From Gorillibacterium timonense (GTDB lineage: Bacteria; Bacillota; Bacilli; Paenibacillales; NBRC-103111), in contig NZ_LN881723.1 in NCBI RefSeq assembly GCF_001457415.1, positions 591,246 to 655,245 on the forward strand: DNA of 64,000 nucleotides. Reading direction: 5' to 3'. Below, in pieces: positions 34,557 through 44,248 of this stretch (position 1 is the stretch's first letter; every line of letters begins with the position of its first letter). The position numbers were made by a program, and so were the translations under genes. Under the pieces are notes generated by a model that was given only the letters and a program-made list of their open reading frames with translations, did not search any database and was not told the DNA's origin.

Positions 34557-35351
34557 TTACAGCCACTTCATGACCCACAAGATCCAATAAGCAGCCGGAA
34601 CCAGCAGCACCTGAGCAACCATCGTTCCGATCAGCCGCGTGACGATCATGAGAGCGAAGATTTTACCAAGTCGGGCGCGTTCCTTCGGATAGGCGAGCGC
34701 TTTGTCTGTCATGAGCCCCATCTTCGGATCGATCATAAGCGCGAGGATGACGGTCGCTAATCCATTGATCAGCCCGGACGATTGCGATGCAGCCGTGCCG
34801 AATTCGGGGCTGAGATAGGAGGCATACAAGGCGGACAGAACGCCTGTCGTATAAATAGCCGTGGCCATGATGTTCAGGGCTAGTAAGCGCTTGGGCACGC
34901 CATAGATGCGCAAGGAGCGGAGCATAGCCCAAGTCGGCCTGCGCAGGTGGACGGGCGCTTTCTTCAGCTGCTCAATCGTGACGCTGGTGACCATCTTCGA
35001 CAAGGAGCCTGCGGCCTCCAAGTGGCTGAGAAAACGCGAGGCGAAGACGACCAAGGTCGGAAAGAGCAGAAGCCCCAGCAAGGTTCCGACGCTGGATGCC
35101 GTCAGGATGGAACGAAAAGATGTGAGTAGCGGATAACTCGAATCCTTTTTCGCGAGATCGACCATTTTGCCGAGAATGGGGGACTGGATCAGATTTGAGG
35201 TTCGGGATACGAGCAGGACGATCCCCGTAAGCGATAGAGCGACGGCGTATTTGCCCGTACGTACTCCTGCGTAGCGAAGGGAGTAAGACAAGGTCTCCAC
35301 CGCATGAATCACCACCGTCAGCAAAAACGCTAATAAGAAACCGTCCATCAT
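34557..35351 (-). CDS. amj: Amj-like lipid II flippase (DUF2837)
   Basis: 264 residues, about six membrane helices, with FLLTVVIHAVETLSYSLRYA and VALSLTGIVLLVSRTSNLIQ as in B. subtilis Amj (YdaH), an alternative lipid II flippase that supports wall synthesis when MurJ is impaired. The start is the first of two adjacent ATGs (35351), with GGGGGACG upstream; an earlier frame from 35393 adds an unlikely polar leader. Monocistronic. In B. subtilis the gene is under sigma-M; no such promoter was identified here. Confidence 0.82.
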   Translation of the reverse strand: MMDGFLLAFLLTVVIHAVETLSYSLRYAGVRTGKYAVALSLTGIVLLVSRTSNLIQSPILGKMVDLAKKDSSYPLLTSFRSILTASSVGTLLGLLLFPTLVVFASRFLSHLEAAGSLSKMVTSVTIEQLKKAPVHLRRPTWAMLRSLRIYGVPKRLLALNIMATAIYTTGVLSALYASYLSPEFGTAASQSSGLINGLATVILALMIDPKMGLMTDKALAYPKERARLGKIFALMIVTRLIGTMVAQVLLVPAAYWILWVMKWL

Positions 35352-35507
35352 CTGATTTCGTCCCCCGCTTCTTTCGCAAAACCGGAATTCCATTCGTTCG
35401 CAGGCTCTGCGTTTCCTTTATCTAAGACTTGTCTAAAACCAACCCGCTTACCGACGGATCAGCTGTCATCTTCATGCCTTAACTGGTTTCTTCAAGCCTC
35501 TTCCGGC

Positions 35508-36002
35508 TTATTCCTTCACGCCGAGAATAGCCTCAACCACAGGATAGGAGATCGTGAACCGATCCCGGTAAAGGCTGAGCGGCTGGTCTTCATACATACT
35601 GACCACTCCCTTTTGCAGGATGGCCGTCTTGAAGCCTCGCTCCACCGCCCCGTTGAAGGTAAACAGGGCACAATGCTCGGCGGCAAAGCCGGAGACGATG
35701 ACGAGATCTATCTCCCGATTGCGAAGAATGGTCTCCAGCTCCGTATTCCAGAAGCCATTGGCCCAGGTCTTGCGGATGTAGAGATCGTCCGGTTCCTGAT
35801 CGACCTCCGGGATGATCGCGAAGGCCGCTTCGTCCTCCTGCTGCTCGTTGTCCTGCACATGCACGACCAACTGCCGATTGCTGCGGAGCAGAGATGCTAC
35901 GTAATTGATGTGTTCGCATGCTTTCTTGGCTCGCAGCGGCAAGGCTGGACTTTCTTGCATCAATCCGACCTGCAAATCGATGATGAGCAAGGCTATTTTC
36001 AT
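35508..36002 (-). CDS. Isochorismatase-family cysteine hydrolase
   Basis: 164 residues with the full catalytic triad of the family: D9 in LLIIDLQ, K78 in YIRKTW and C111 in GFAAEHCALF. Members hydrolyse nicotinamide, N-carbamoyl compounds or isochorismate; this short form is usually called a nicotinamidase-like hydrolase, and the substrate is not evident. Start ATG 36002, with AAGGAG ten bases upstream; GTG 36014 overlaps that site. Confidence 0.85.
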   Translation of the reverse strand: MKIALLIIDLQVGLMQESPALPLRAKKACEHINYVASLLRSNRQLVVHVQDNEQQEDEAAFAIIPEVDQEPDDLYIRKTWANGFWNTELETILRNREIDLVIVSGFAAEHCALFTFNGAVERGFKTAILQKGVVSMYEDQPLSLYRDRFTISYPVVEAILGVKE

Positions 36003-36134
36003 AGAAGGCTTCACTCCTTACGGATATAGGCGCCACAAAGCAACGCTTCTTTTTATTCCTTCAACTGGTATCGCATCCCATTAATTCGCGACTGCTTATC
36101 CAATATCCTGCTCGGCCATCTTCCTTAGCTTATG

Positions 36135-36166
36135 AGAAAAGCCGGACAGGTTATGACCCATCCGGC
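36135..36166 (-). terminator. Terminator of the dpp-ykf operon
   Basis: GCCGGA pairs with TCCGGC around a 14-base loop; read leftwards TTTTCTC follows. It lies 35 bp after the ykfC stop. Confidence 0.75.
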
Positions 36167-36199
36167 GCAATTGGATATTCTTGCAGGGTGTAAGGACGA

Positions 36200-37267
36200 T
36201 CAATGCTTTGGCGGCGAATCGCCCCAATAGCGGCGGGTAGCGCAATGCTCGTGAAGCAGCTTGTAAGTCGAGAGCTCAACAAGCTCGATGCTGCTAGCCG
36301 AATCAGGCGAATGAATCATCTTCCCCTCTCCCGCATACATGCCCACGTGATGGACAGCGCCTGTGCCGTTCTCGTAAGCGAAGAAAAGCAGGTCGCCCGG
36401 CTGCTCCCATCCTTTCTCCACAACCGCTCCTCTGCGGGCTTGATCCGATGCGTCTCGGGGAATAATGATCCCTTGGGAGCGATGCATGTTGTAGGCGAAG
36501 CCGGAGCAATCATAGCCGTAGGAGGACATCCCTCCCCATAGATAAGGCAGCCCGAGGAATCGTTTTCCCGCTTTGACCATTTTCTCCCCGCCGGAGAGTA
36601 ACGTTTCGTTCTCCGCTGCTAAAGCGGCCATTCCGGAACTCGGGAGCTGTGGCCTCCCTCCGCCGGATTCGGCAGCGATCCGGTTCGGTAGAACACGCAC
36701 CTCGCTCGCAGGAAGATACCGCAGCCCCTGCGGAGTGACGACTTGAATCCAGCCGCTGTCCGGAGTGAGTCCATAGCAGGGAAGCTCAGTCAGGAACGCC
36801 AGCGTAAGCTCCGGAGACCCCTCAGGATCAGCGTACAAGCCCGTTTTGTCCGCCAGGACCACCGCCTTCCATTCGGCGGATCCGCTTGCTCCCCGCTCAA
36901 GCTGAACCGCAGGAACCCAGCCGGGATAGCCTCGGCCGTCCTTCCCCGTCGGCTGATCGGGAATGGCGATCTTCACCCATTCGCCTAGCTCTTCAAGAAC
37001 CAACACCGCCGTTCCATACAACGCTTGGGTTTGAATCCGATTCCCGCTATACAGGTCGAGCTTGTCGTCGAGCGACAAAGAACCGAGCCAAGCGCTCATC
37101 TCTACGGGCTTGCTCAAGATCGGCGCGTCCAGAGAGCGCGGAGAGGCGGGCGAGGTCCACACGGTCGCGACGGAAACGGCGACGGTGCGAATGTCCGCCC
37201 AGAGCGATCCTTCTGGACGGCCGAATACCGCAGTGGTAACGGCTTCCTGTGGGAGCTGCGCGCTCAT
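36200..37267 (-). CDS. ykfC: Gamma-D-glutamyl-L-diamino acid endopeptidase YkfC (NlpC/P60)
   Basis: 355 residues: two or three bacterial SH3 domains (about 55-225) and a C-terminal NlpC/P60 cysteine peptidase (about 240-350) with the catalytic cysteine in YGYDCSGFAY, and the histidine in GAVHHVGMY. It cuts the D-Glu/diamino-acid bond in imported wall peptides. No signal peptide is seen, which fits the cytoplasmic role of B. subtilis YkfC. The ATG at 37267 overlaps the ykfB stop (ATGA). Last gene of the operon. Confidence 0.9.
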   Translation of the reverse strand: MSAQLPQEAVTTAVFGRPEGSLWADIRTVAVSVATVWTSPASPRSLDAPILSKPVEMSAWLGSLSLDDKLDLYSGNRIQTQALYGTAVLVLEELGEWVKIAIPDQPTGKDGRGYPGWVPAVQLERGASGSAEWKAVVLADKTGLYADPEGSPELTLAFLTELPCYGLTPDSGWIQVVTPQGLRYLPASEVRVLPNRIAAESGGGRPQLPSSGMAALAAENETLLSGGEKMVKAGKRFLGLPYLWGGMSSYGYDCSGFAYNMHRSQGIIIPRDASDQARRGAVVEKGWEQPGDLLFFAYENGTGAVHHVGMYAGEGKMIHSPDSASSIELVELSTYKLLHEHCATRRYWGDSPPKH

Positions 37268-38367
37268 GAGCCCGCACCCACCTTTTCTCCGGAAGCAACG
37301 CTGAAGATGCCGAGGCCGGGCGCTCGCGGAAACGTCATCACCCTCCCGTTGTACTCCACACCACCTTCCACCGTGTCGTTTAGCAGCATGAGCGGGGCGT
37401 CGAAATCGAAGCGGGTGATGTTTTTCTTGGCTGCGGCAAGATGAGCCGCCGCTGTTACGGCGATCCGCGATTCGATCATGCTGCCCACCATGCATTCCAC
37501 GCCGCATTCCTCCGCCAGATGATTGATGATCTGGGCTTTGTAGATGCCGCCGGACTTCATCAGCTTGATGTTGATCAGATCGGCCGCGCGGCGTTTCAAC
37601 ACGTCAAAGGCTTGAGCAGGCGTAAAGACGCTTTCGTCCGCCATCACCGGCGTTTCCACCGCATCGGTCACCGCCTTCAGCCCGTCGATATCGAGCGCCT
37701 TCACCGGCTGCTCTACGAGCTCAATGTCGAGACCCATGTCCTCCATCCGGCGGATCGAGCGGATCGCATCCTTGACCTGCCAGCCCTGATTGGCATCCAA
37801 GCGAATCTTGATATCGTTTCCGACGGTCTGCCTGATCTCACGGATGCGTTCCAGATCCTCCTGGATGCCATCCTTGCCGACCTTGATCTTGAGCACGTTG
37901 AATCCGGCCGCCACGTAGCGGGAGGCGTCTTCTCCCATCTCCCGAGGGGAATTGACGCTCACCGTAAAGTCGGTCTCGAGCTGATCCTTATAACCGCCGA
38001 GCAGTTGGTACAGAGGCAGCCCGCATTGCTGACCGATCAGGTCGTATACCGCCATGTCGATGGCGGCTTTGGCGGAGGGGCTGCCTACCATGGAGCTGTG
38101 CAGCGTATGAAAGATCTGCTCGTAGGCATGCAGGTCCTTGCCGATGAGGGGGGGCGCCAGCGTGTGAACGATGGCCGATTCGATGCTGTCCAGGCTGTCG
38201 CCTGTAATCACGACCGTTGCAGGCGCTTCCCCCCATCCGATCCGGCCGTCCTCCGACTCCACCCGGACCACAATGGACTCGGCATGGGTGACGGTGCGCA
38301 GCGCGGTTTTGAACGGTTTCACCAGCGGAACCGACTGCCGGGATACCTTGATGCTCTGAATCTTCAT
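37264..38367 (-). CDS. ykfB: L-Ala-D/L-Glu epimerase
   Basis: 367 residues of the enolase superfamily (muconate-lactonizing subgroup). Catalytic lysines are in LKIKVGK, metal ligands in IRLDANQGW, VEQPV and MADESVF. It epimerises the D-Glu of L-Ala-D-Glu released from murein to L-Glu, so that the dipeptide can be used. GAAGGAGG precedes the ATG. It lies 7 bp after ykfA and overlaps ykfC. Confidence 0.93.
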   Translation of the reverse strand: MKIQSIKVSRQSVPLVKPFKTALRTVTHAESIVVRVESEDGRIGWGEAPATVVITGDSLDSIESAIVHTLAPPLIGKDLHAYEQIFHTLHSSMVGSPSAKAAIDMAVYDLIGQQCGLPLYQLLGGYKDQLETDFTVSVNSPREMGEDASRYVAAGFNVLKIKVGKDGIQEDLERIREIRQTVGNDIKIRLDANQGWQVKDAIRSIRRMEDMGLDIELVEQPVKALDIDGLKAVTDAVETPVMADESVFTPAQAFDVLKRRAADLINIKLMKSGGIYKAQIINHLAEECGVECMVGSMIESRIAVTAAAHLAAAKKNITRFDFDAPLMLLNDTVEGGVEYNGRVMTFPRAPGLGIFSVASGEKVGAGS

Positions 38368-38374
38368 CTGTCTG

Positions 38375-39325
38375 TCAGCCTCCTTCTGTCTGAACGGCGG
38401 GCTCCTTGCATTCCAATACCCGCTCCGAGGTGCGAAGCACCGCTTCGACCCCGAATGGAATCGCGATATTCGGAGAACAATGCCCGATGCGGAAGCCGCT
38501 AAGACACGGTTTCCCTGCCGGAATCAAATAATCGTTCAACACTTCCTGGAGAGTGAGCGATTCCAGCCGCTTCTTCGGCTCGCAATCATGGAAATCCCCG
38601 ACAACAATGCCGGCGGCATCCGCAAGCTTCCCTGCGAGCCGGAGCTGATTCAGCATCCGGTCGACGCTGTAAGGTTCTTCATCGATATCCTCGATGAAGA
38701 GGAGCTTGCCCGCCGTGTCGATCTCATAAGGAGTTCCCAGCCCGCTTGCAAGGAGCGAGAGATTGCCACCGACGATTTCCCCCTCCGCTTCTCCTTCCAC
38801 TAGAACCTCAAGGGGCGAGATCTCTTCCGTATAGCGAAAGACAAGCGGCTGGAGCAGGCTTTGAAAGGATTGCAGGGTGAGCGGATGCACCTCGGGCTGG
38901 GAGAGATCGATCAGCATCGGGCCATGGAAGGTGACGAGCCCCGACTTTTGACCAATCGCCGCATGCAGGTACGTGATGTCGCTGTATCCCCAAAAGATCT
39001 TCGGGTTGGCGCGGATGAGCTCATAATCGAGCCGGTCCGCGATTCTTCCGGTACCATACCCACCCCGTGAACAGACGATGGCCTTGATGTCAGGATCGGC
39101 AAACATGCCGTTCAATTCCTCCGCTCTCTGCCGATCATCTCCAGCCAGATAGCCCCGTTTGAGTTGAAGCGTCTCACCAAAGCGCACCTTTAGCCCAAGG
39201 TTTTCCAAGCAGCAAGCAGCGCGAACCGCCGCTTCCCGGTCACCGGGACTAGCTGGCGCCGTGATCCCCACCGTATCTCCGGGGGTTAGAGCCTGCGGTT
39301 TTATGCGTGAACTCCTATCCGCCAT
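38375..39325 (-). CDS. ykfA: S66-family LD-carboxypeptidase YkfA
   Basis: 316 residues, S66 family: nucleophile serine in FWGYSDIT, glutamate in LLFIEDIDEEPYS, histidine in GFRIGHCSPN. LD-carboxypeptidases remove the terminal D-Ala from murein tetrapeptides in the cytoplasm. The operon context and length match YkfA, which precedes ykfB in B. subtilis too. AGGAGG stands upstream of ATG 39325. Confidence 0.9.
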   Translation of the reverse strand: MADRSSRIKPQALTPGDTVGITAPASPGDREAAVRAACCLENLGLKVRFGETLQLKRGYLAGDDRQRAEELNGMFADPDIKAIVCSRGGYGTGRIADRLDYELIRANPKIFWGYSDITYLHAAIGQKSGLVTFHGPMLIDLSQPEVHPLTLQSFQSLLQPLVFRYTEEISPLEVLVEGEAEGEIVGGNLSLLASGLGTPYEIDTAGKLLFIEDIDEEPYSVDRMLNQLRLAGKLADAAGIVVGDFHDCEPKKRLESLTLQEVLNDYLIPAGKPCLSGFRIGHCSPNIAIPFGVEAVLRTSERVLECKEPAVQTEGG

Positions 39326-39415
39326 TCCTTCAAGCCTCCTGCCTGCGCGGACCGTCCGGATGTGCTGCTTGCAGCTGCGGTCCGCGCTTCTCTCACCGTG
39401 GATATCGTTCCATTC

Positions 39416-41023
39416 CTATTTCAAAACCGCCCACTTGAAATCCATATAACCGAATGCATGGCGAACGATGTCCGTCACCTTGTCGCTTTGCAGATAAGCG
39501 CTGCTGTAATAATAGAGCGGAAGCACAGGTGCTTCTTCCATCAGAAGCTTCTCGGCGTCATGCATCATCGCGAAGCGCTTTGTTTCATCCGGCTCCTTGT
39601 AGGCATCCTTGATCAGCTTGTCATATTCCGCATTCGACCAACCGGTGCGGTTCATCGGATTGCCGGTCTGGAACGCGTCGAGGTAGTTGATCGGGTCCTG
39701 GAAGTCCGCCAGGAACGAGGAGCGCGAGAACTGAAGCTTCAGCTCCTTCTGTTCGGCAGTGAGCACCTTGCCTTCCTTGTTCTCCAGCTTGATGTCGACG
39801 CCCAGGTTATCCTTGAACATCGCCTGCAGCGCTTCGGCAATCCGTTTCGACAGGTCGTTCGTGTTGTACGTCATGGTCACCGTCGGCAAGGTCGTGTAAC
39901 CCGCTTCCGACATTCCCTTAGCCAGAAGCTCCTTCGCTTTCGCTGCGTCGAAGTCGATCAGCTTGCCGCCTACTTCGCGGAAATCTTTGCCGGACGGGTC
40001 TTTCATTCCATAGGAGACATAGCCTTGCGCCGGCTTTTCCTTGCGCTTCGTGACGAGGTCCACCAATTGTTGGCGGTCGACGGCAGCGACGAATGCCCGG
40101 CGGATGTTCACATTGTCAAAAGGAGCTTGCGTCACATTGAACCGGTAAAAAGCGGTGCCGGCTCCGTCTGAAACCTGAACCTTCCCGTCCTTGAACAACT
40201 GATCCGCCATGTCGGACGGAACGGCAGAAGTATGCAGACCGCCGGAGACAAACGTCTGGTATTCCGTATTGGAGTCGTTGATCATCAAGAAGGTGACGCC
40301 ATCCAGCTTCACGCTGTCCTTATCCCAATAGGTATCGTTTTTGACGAGCTTGATTTCCGAGTCATGCTTCCACTCGGTAAGCTTGAACGGCCCGTTGCTG
40401 ACGAGGGTAGCCGCTTCACCAGCCCACTTGTCATTGCCTTCCACGACCTTCTGATTCACCGGGAAGAAAGCCGGGTTGGAGACCATGCTGAGCACCCAGG
40501 AGGCAGGCTCGTTCAGCGTGATTTCCAGAGTCTTATCGTCCGTCGCCTTGATCTTCACGTCATCCGCAGATCCCTTGCCGGAGTTATACGCTTCCGCTCC
40601 TTGAATAATGTATGCGAGAGGCGCCGCTTGGGATGCCGTCTCCGGGGCGAGCAGCCGCTTCCAGGCAAACTCGAAGTCGGAGGCTTTAAGGTCATCTCCG
40701 TTCGACCATTTCAAGCCATCCCGCAGAGTGAACGTGTAGGTTCTGCCATCATCGGAGATCTTCCATTCCTTGGCCATCGCCGCTTCGGGGAGCTGCTCCT
40801 TGCCGAGCCGCGTCAAGCCTTCCATGAAGTTGTTCAGGATGTCATAGGATACCTGGTCAAAGCCCACAGGCGGATCGAGCGAGGTCGGTTCTCGCAGGTT
40901 GTTGTACAGCAGAATCTTGCTACCTCCGCTAGCCGAGTCCTTGTCTTTCGAACAAGCGGCGAGAGCGGAACTTAGGACGAGTACGAATACGAGCAGCAGG
41001 ATGGAACGTTTCTTCATGGACAT
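39416..41023 (-). CDS. dppE: Peptide ABC transporter substrate-binding lipoprotein DppE
   Basis: 535 residues of the OppA/DppA family. Lipoprotein signal peptide with SSALAACSK, then the two-lobed binding protein with NNLREPTSLDPPVGFDQVSY and GMAKEWKIS-like segments. It catches di- to tetrapeptides, including murein peptides, outside the cell for DppBCD. AAGGAG lies eight bases before ATG 41023; a GTG six bases earlier is too close to the ribosome site. Confidence 0.9.
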   Translation of the reverse strand: MSMKKRSILLLVFVLVLSSALAACSKDKDSASGGSKILLYNNLREPTSLDPPVGFDQVSYDILNNFMEGLTRLGKEQLPEAAMAKEWKISDDGRTYTFTLRDGLKWSNGDDLKASDFEFAWKRLLAPETASQAAPLAYIIQGAEAYNSGKGSADDVKIKATDDKTLEITLNEPASWVLSMVSNPAFFPVNQKVVEGNDKWAGEAATLVSNGPFKLTEWKHDSEIKLVKNDTYWDKDSVKLDGVTFLMINDSNTEYQTFVSGGLHTSAVPSDMADQLFKDGKVQVSDGAGTAFYRFNVTQAPFDNVNIRRAFVAAVDRQQLVDLVTKRKEKPAQGYVSYGMKDPSGKDFREVGGKLIDFDAAKAKELLAKGMSEAGYTTLPTVTMTYNTNDLSKRIAEALQAMFKDNLGVDIKLENKEGKVLTAEQKELKLQFSRSSFLADFQDPINYLDAFQTGNPMNRTGWSNAEYDKLIKDAYKEPDETKRFAMMHDAEKLLMEEAPVLPLYYYSSAYLQSDKVTDIVRHAFGYMDFKWAVLK

Positions 41024-41059
41024 GGACACATCTCCTTCATAAGCGGGTTTATGGAAACA

Positions 41060-42250
41060 TTAGCGTATAACCGTCTTAACGCTCGGCTGAGCAGCGCGCA
41101 ACGAACGCGGGTCCTGAAGCCAGCAGGCAACCTGATGGCCATCCGCTACCGGTGTCATCTGCGGCGGATAGGCGGAGCAAACTTCCATGGCCCGTTCGCA
41201 GCGGGCGGCAAAGGGACAGCCGGCCGGAGGAGCGAACAAATCCGGCGGAGAACCGGGAATCGGCTCAAGCGGCTCATCTTTGTTCTGGTCGAGACGCGGC
41301 ATGGAGGCGAGCAGCCCCAAGGTATACGGATGCTGCGGGCGGTAAAAGATCTCGTCCACCGTTCCCGACTCCACAATTTGTCCGGCATACATGATGTTGA
41401 CGCGGTCGGCGATTTTGGCTACCACCCCGAGGTCGTGGGTGATGAGGACGATCGCGACGCCAAGCTCTCGCTGCAGCTCCTGAAACAGCTCAATGATCTG
41501 AGCTTGGATCGTCACATCCAGCGCGGTGGTCGGCTCATCGGCGATGAGAATATCCGGTCCGCAAACCGCGGCCATCGCGATCATGATGCGCTGCCGCATC
41601 CCGCCGCTGAACTCGTGCAGATGCTGCTTCAAGCGAAGCTCCGGCTGCGGGATGCCGACCCGTACGAGCATCTTGATGGCGATCGCACGAGCTTCTCTCT
41701 TCGACAAGTGCTTGTGGTAGAGCAGCCCCTCCATGAGCTGCTCGCCGATCGTCATCGTTGGGTTGAGGGCGCTCAAGGCATCCTGAAAGATCATCCCGAT
41801 CTCCGCTCCGCGAATCCGGCGCAGTTCCTTCGCGTCCAGGGTGAGGATCTCTCTCCCCTTAAAGCGAATGCTTCCCGTTGTCTGGCGAGTAGTTCGCTTT
41901 GGCAGCAGCCGCATGAGGCTGCGGGCGGTGACACTCTTGCCGCTGCCGGATTCTCCAACGATGGCGAGAGTTTCTCCCCGGTTCAAGATAAACGAGACGC
42001 CTTGCACCGCCTTGACTTCCCCCCGAAAAGCGGAGAACGATACACGGAGATTGCGCACCTCTAAGAGCGGATCGGGTTCCGCAGCCGTATCTCTCACGGC
42101 TTGCGCTTGAGCGCCGAAGCGACCCTGTCCCTCTTCGTCAATGTCGTTTCGGAGAGCCGACGGCGAATGGGTCAGGCTCACACGGTTCACCGCTTGGTCA
42201 GCAGCGTGCAAAGCTGCACTCGGAGCGGGACGCCAGAATCGTATCGTCAT
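41060..42250 (-). CDS. dppD: Peptide ABC transporter ATP-binding protein DppD
   Basis: 396 residues. Walker A GESGSGKSVT, signature EFSGGMRQRIMIAMA, Walker B ILIADEPTTALD, switch H in LITHDLG, and the C-terminal oligopeptide domain with cysteines in GCPFAARC and VACW (possible Fe-S or metal site of this family). An N-terminal extension of about 60 residues before LLEVRNLRVSF is unusual. It is the only ATPase of the operon; B. subtilis has a second one, ykfD, at the end. Start ATG 42250 behind AGAGGAGG. Confidence 0.92.
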   Translation of the reverse strand: MTIRFWRPAPSAALHAADQAVNRVSLTHSPSALRNDIDEEGQGRFGAQAQAVRDTAAEPDPLLEVRNLRVSFSAFRGEVKAVQGVSFILNRGETLAIVGESGSGKSVTARSLMRLLPKRTTRQTTGSIRFKGREILTLDAKELRRIRGAEIGMIFQDALSALNPTMTIGEQLMEGLLYHKHLSKREARAIAIKMLVRVGIPQPELRLKQHLHEFSGGMRQRIMIAMAAVCGPDILIADEPTTALDVTIQAQIIELFQELQRELGVAIVLITHDLGVVAKIADRVNIMYAGQIVESGTVDEIFYRPQHPYTLGLLASMPRLDQNKDEPLEPIPGSPPDLFAPPAGCPFAARCERAMEVCSAYPPQMTPVADGHQVACWLQDPRSLRAAQPSVKTVIR

Positions 42251-42254
42251 GGGC

Positions 42255-43172
42255 TTACCTCCTCTGTTTGGGGTTGAAGGCATCCTGCAAGCCGTCGCCG
42301 AGCAGGTTGAAGGCGAGAAGGGTGATGGAGATGAAGAAGGACGGATAGAACAGCCGCCACCAATGTCCAGATAGAATCGTCGGCAGTCCGTCGTTCGCCA
42401 TCACACCCCAGCTGGCAAGAGGCGGTTGGATGCCGAGTCCAAGAAAGCTCAAGAAGGCTTCCGCGAAAATCGCGGAGGGAATCGAGAAGGTCACCTGGAC
42501 GATGATAATGCTGATCGTGTTGGGCAGCAGATGCTTGAAGATGATATAGGATGCTCCGGCTCCGAGGGTGCGGGCGGCCAGCACATATTCCGCGTTCTTC
42601 AGCTTGAGCACCTGGCCGCGGACGATCCGGGCCATGCCGATCCATCCGGTGATCGTCAACGCGATCAAGATGGTGCCGAGTCCGGGGCCGAGCACCACCA
42701 TCATCAGGATCACGACGAGCAGATACGGGATGCCGTACAGAATATCGACAAAGCGCATCATGAGATTGTCGATGCGGCCGCCTAAGTAGCCGGCGATTCC
42801 ACCGTAGAGCATACCGATCACCAGATCGATGATCGCGGCGGCGATCCCGACGAATAGGGAGATGCGGGCTCCGTAGAGTATGCGAGCGAACACATCGCGT
42901 CCCAGCTCATCCGTGCCGAACCAGTGCGTCCCGTTCGGAGCATGATTCGCGAGGGTAAGCTGCTGCTTCGAATAGCTCTGATCCGTCAGAAGCGGACCGA
43001 AAGCCGCGAGCAGGGCGAGCAGAACGATGACGATGAGGCCGGTTAGAGCCAGCTTGTTGCGGGCGAGGCGGATCCAGGCCTCCTGCCAATAGCCGAGCTG
43101 CGGACGAACGAGCGACTCTGCAGCGGATGCCTCCTTGCGCAGCGGAACGAAGAGATGATCGGGTACGCTCAT
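42255..43172 (-). CDS. dppC: Peptide ABC transporter permease DppC
   Basis: 305 residues, six membrane helices with an N-terminal OppC-type segment and the EAA-loop region in VLAARTLGAGASYIIFKHLL. The inner-membrane partner of DppB. It overlaps dppB by four bases (ATGA) and is followed after four bases by dppD. Confidence 0.92.
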   Translation of the reverse strand: MSVPDHLFVPLRKEASAAESLVRPQLGYWQEAWIRLARNKLALTGLIVIVLLALLAAFGPLLTDQSYSKQQLTLANHAPNGTHWFGTDELGRDVFARILYGARISLFVGIAAAIIDLVIGMLYGGIAGYLGGRIDNLMMRFVDILYGIPYLLVVILMMVVLGPGLGTILIALTITGWIGMARIVRGQVLKLKNAEYVLAARTLGAGASYIIFKHLLPNTISIIIVQVTFSIPSAIFAEAFLSFLGLGIQPPLASWGVMANDGLPTILSGHWWRLFYPSFFISITLLAFNLLGDGLQDAFNPKQRR

Positions 43173-44107
43173 GCCTCTCCCTCCTTCCGATGCAGCTTGA
43201 TGCGCGGATCAATGAGGCCGTAAGCGATATCGACCAGGAACATCATGAAGATGAGAAGAGCGCTGTAGAACACCGTAGTGCCCATGATGACGGAGTAATC
43301 CCGGTTGTTGATGCTGTCCACGAAATATTTGCCCATCCCGGGGATGGCAAAGATCTTCTCGATGACAAAACTTCCGGTCAGCACATTTGCAACGAGCGTC
43401 CCGAGCAGAGTGATGACGGGAAGGACTGCATTTCGCAGCGCATGCTTCAGTATGACACGCCAGGGGGGAATGCCCTTGGATTCCGCCGTTTCGATGTAAT
43501 CCTCCGTGAGCACCTCGATCATATTGGCCCGCGTGAGACGAGCGATGATGGCGATCGGCCCCGCCGACAAAGCGGCAACGGGCAGCACCATATGCTTCCA
43601 AGTGCCCCAAGTGGCTACCGGGAGCAGCTTCCACTCTACGGCAAAATACTTGATCAGGAGCGTCGCGAACACGAAATTTGGAACCGCGATGCCGATGACG
43701 GCCAGGATCATGGCTGCGTAATCAATAATACTGTTCTGCTTCAAGGCCGCTACGGTTCCGATGGCAACGCCGGATAGGACAGCGAATAAGATCGCGACGA
43801 TCCCAAGCTTCAGCGAAACAGGAAACCCGCGCTCGATCATACTCGCAACGGAATCGGGGTAGTGAGAAATGGAAGGGCCGAAATCGAGGGTCAAGATCGA
43901 TTTCAAGTAAGACAAATATTGCAGAGGAAGCGGCTGGTCCAGATTGTAACGGGCCATCATGTTCTCCAGTACGTTCGGGTTCATGTTCTTGCCCTCTTTG
44001 TCAAAGGGAGAGCCCGGAACCGCATGCATCAGGAAGAAGGTCGCCGTCACGATCAGCCAAAGAGTAACGAGCATGGACAGAAAACGTTGCAGGATGTATC
44101 GAGCCAT
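43169..44107 (-). CDS. dppB: Peptide ABC transporter permease DppB
   Basis: 312 residues, six membrane helices; N terminus MARYILQRFLSMLVTLW and the EAA loop in TAESKGIPPWRVILKHAL are typical of DppB/OppB. ATG 44107 has TAAGGAGG upstream. Repeat copy B (44151-44248) fills most of the gap to dppA. Confidence 0.92.
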   Translation of the reverse strand: MARYILQRFLSMLVTLWLIVTATFFLMHAVPGSPFDKEGKNMNPNVLENMMARYNLDQPLPLQYLSYLKSILTLDFGPSISHYPDSVASMIERGFPVSLKLGIVAILFAVLSGVAIGTVAALKQNSIIDYAAMILAVIGIAVPNFVFATLLIKYFAVEWKLLPVATWGTWKHMVLPVAALSAGPIAIIARLTRANMIEVLTEDYIETAESKGIPPWRVILKHALRNAVLPVITLLGTLVANVLTGSFVIEKIFAIPGMGKYFVDSINNRDYSVIMGTTVFYSALLIFMMFLVDIAYGLIDPRIKLHRKEGEA

Positions 44108-44150
44108 CTGAAGCCTCCTTAGGCAAACACGCACGAATTGAAATCACGCT

Positions 44151-44248
44151 CTAGCACGCTGTCAGCCCTAATCGTCTGGATAGGAATCGGCGTCAATTGG
44201 TATGGAAAGTAGTGCGGAGACCACGGTTTTAAACTGACAGCGTACTAG
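44151..44248 (-). repeat. Dispersed 3'-UTR element, copy B (best preserved)
   Basis: 98 bp bounded by CTAGCACGCTGTCAG (44151-44165) and CTGACAGCGTACTAG (44234-44248), a 15-bp terminal inverted repeat with one mismatch. The core CGTCTGGATA is at 44173-44182. On the dpp-sense strand the mismatch is a U-G wobble, so the RNA ends can pair fully. The dppA stop codon (TAG, 44247-44245) lies inside the right terminal repeat. Confidence 0.85.

Noticed and set aside
37441..38502. 353-codon plus-strand frame opposite ykfB/ykfA
   Set aside because: Antisense to two genes with all catalytic motifs in an operon of known order.
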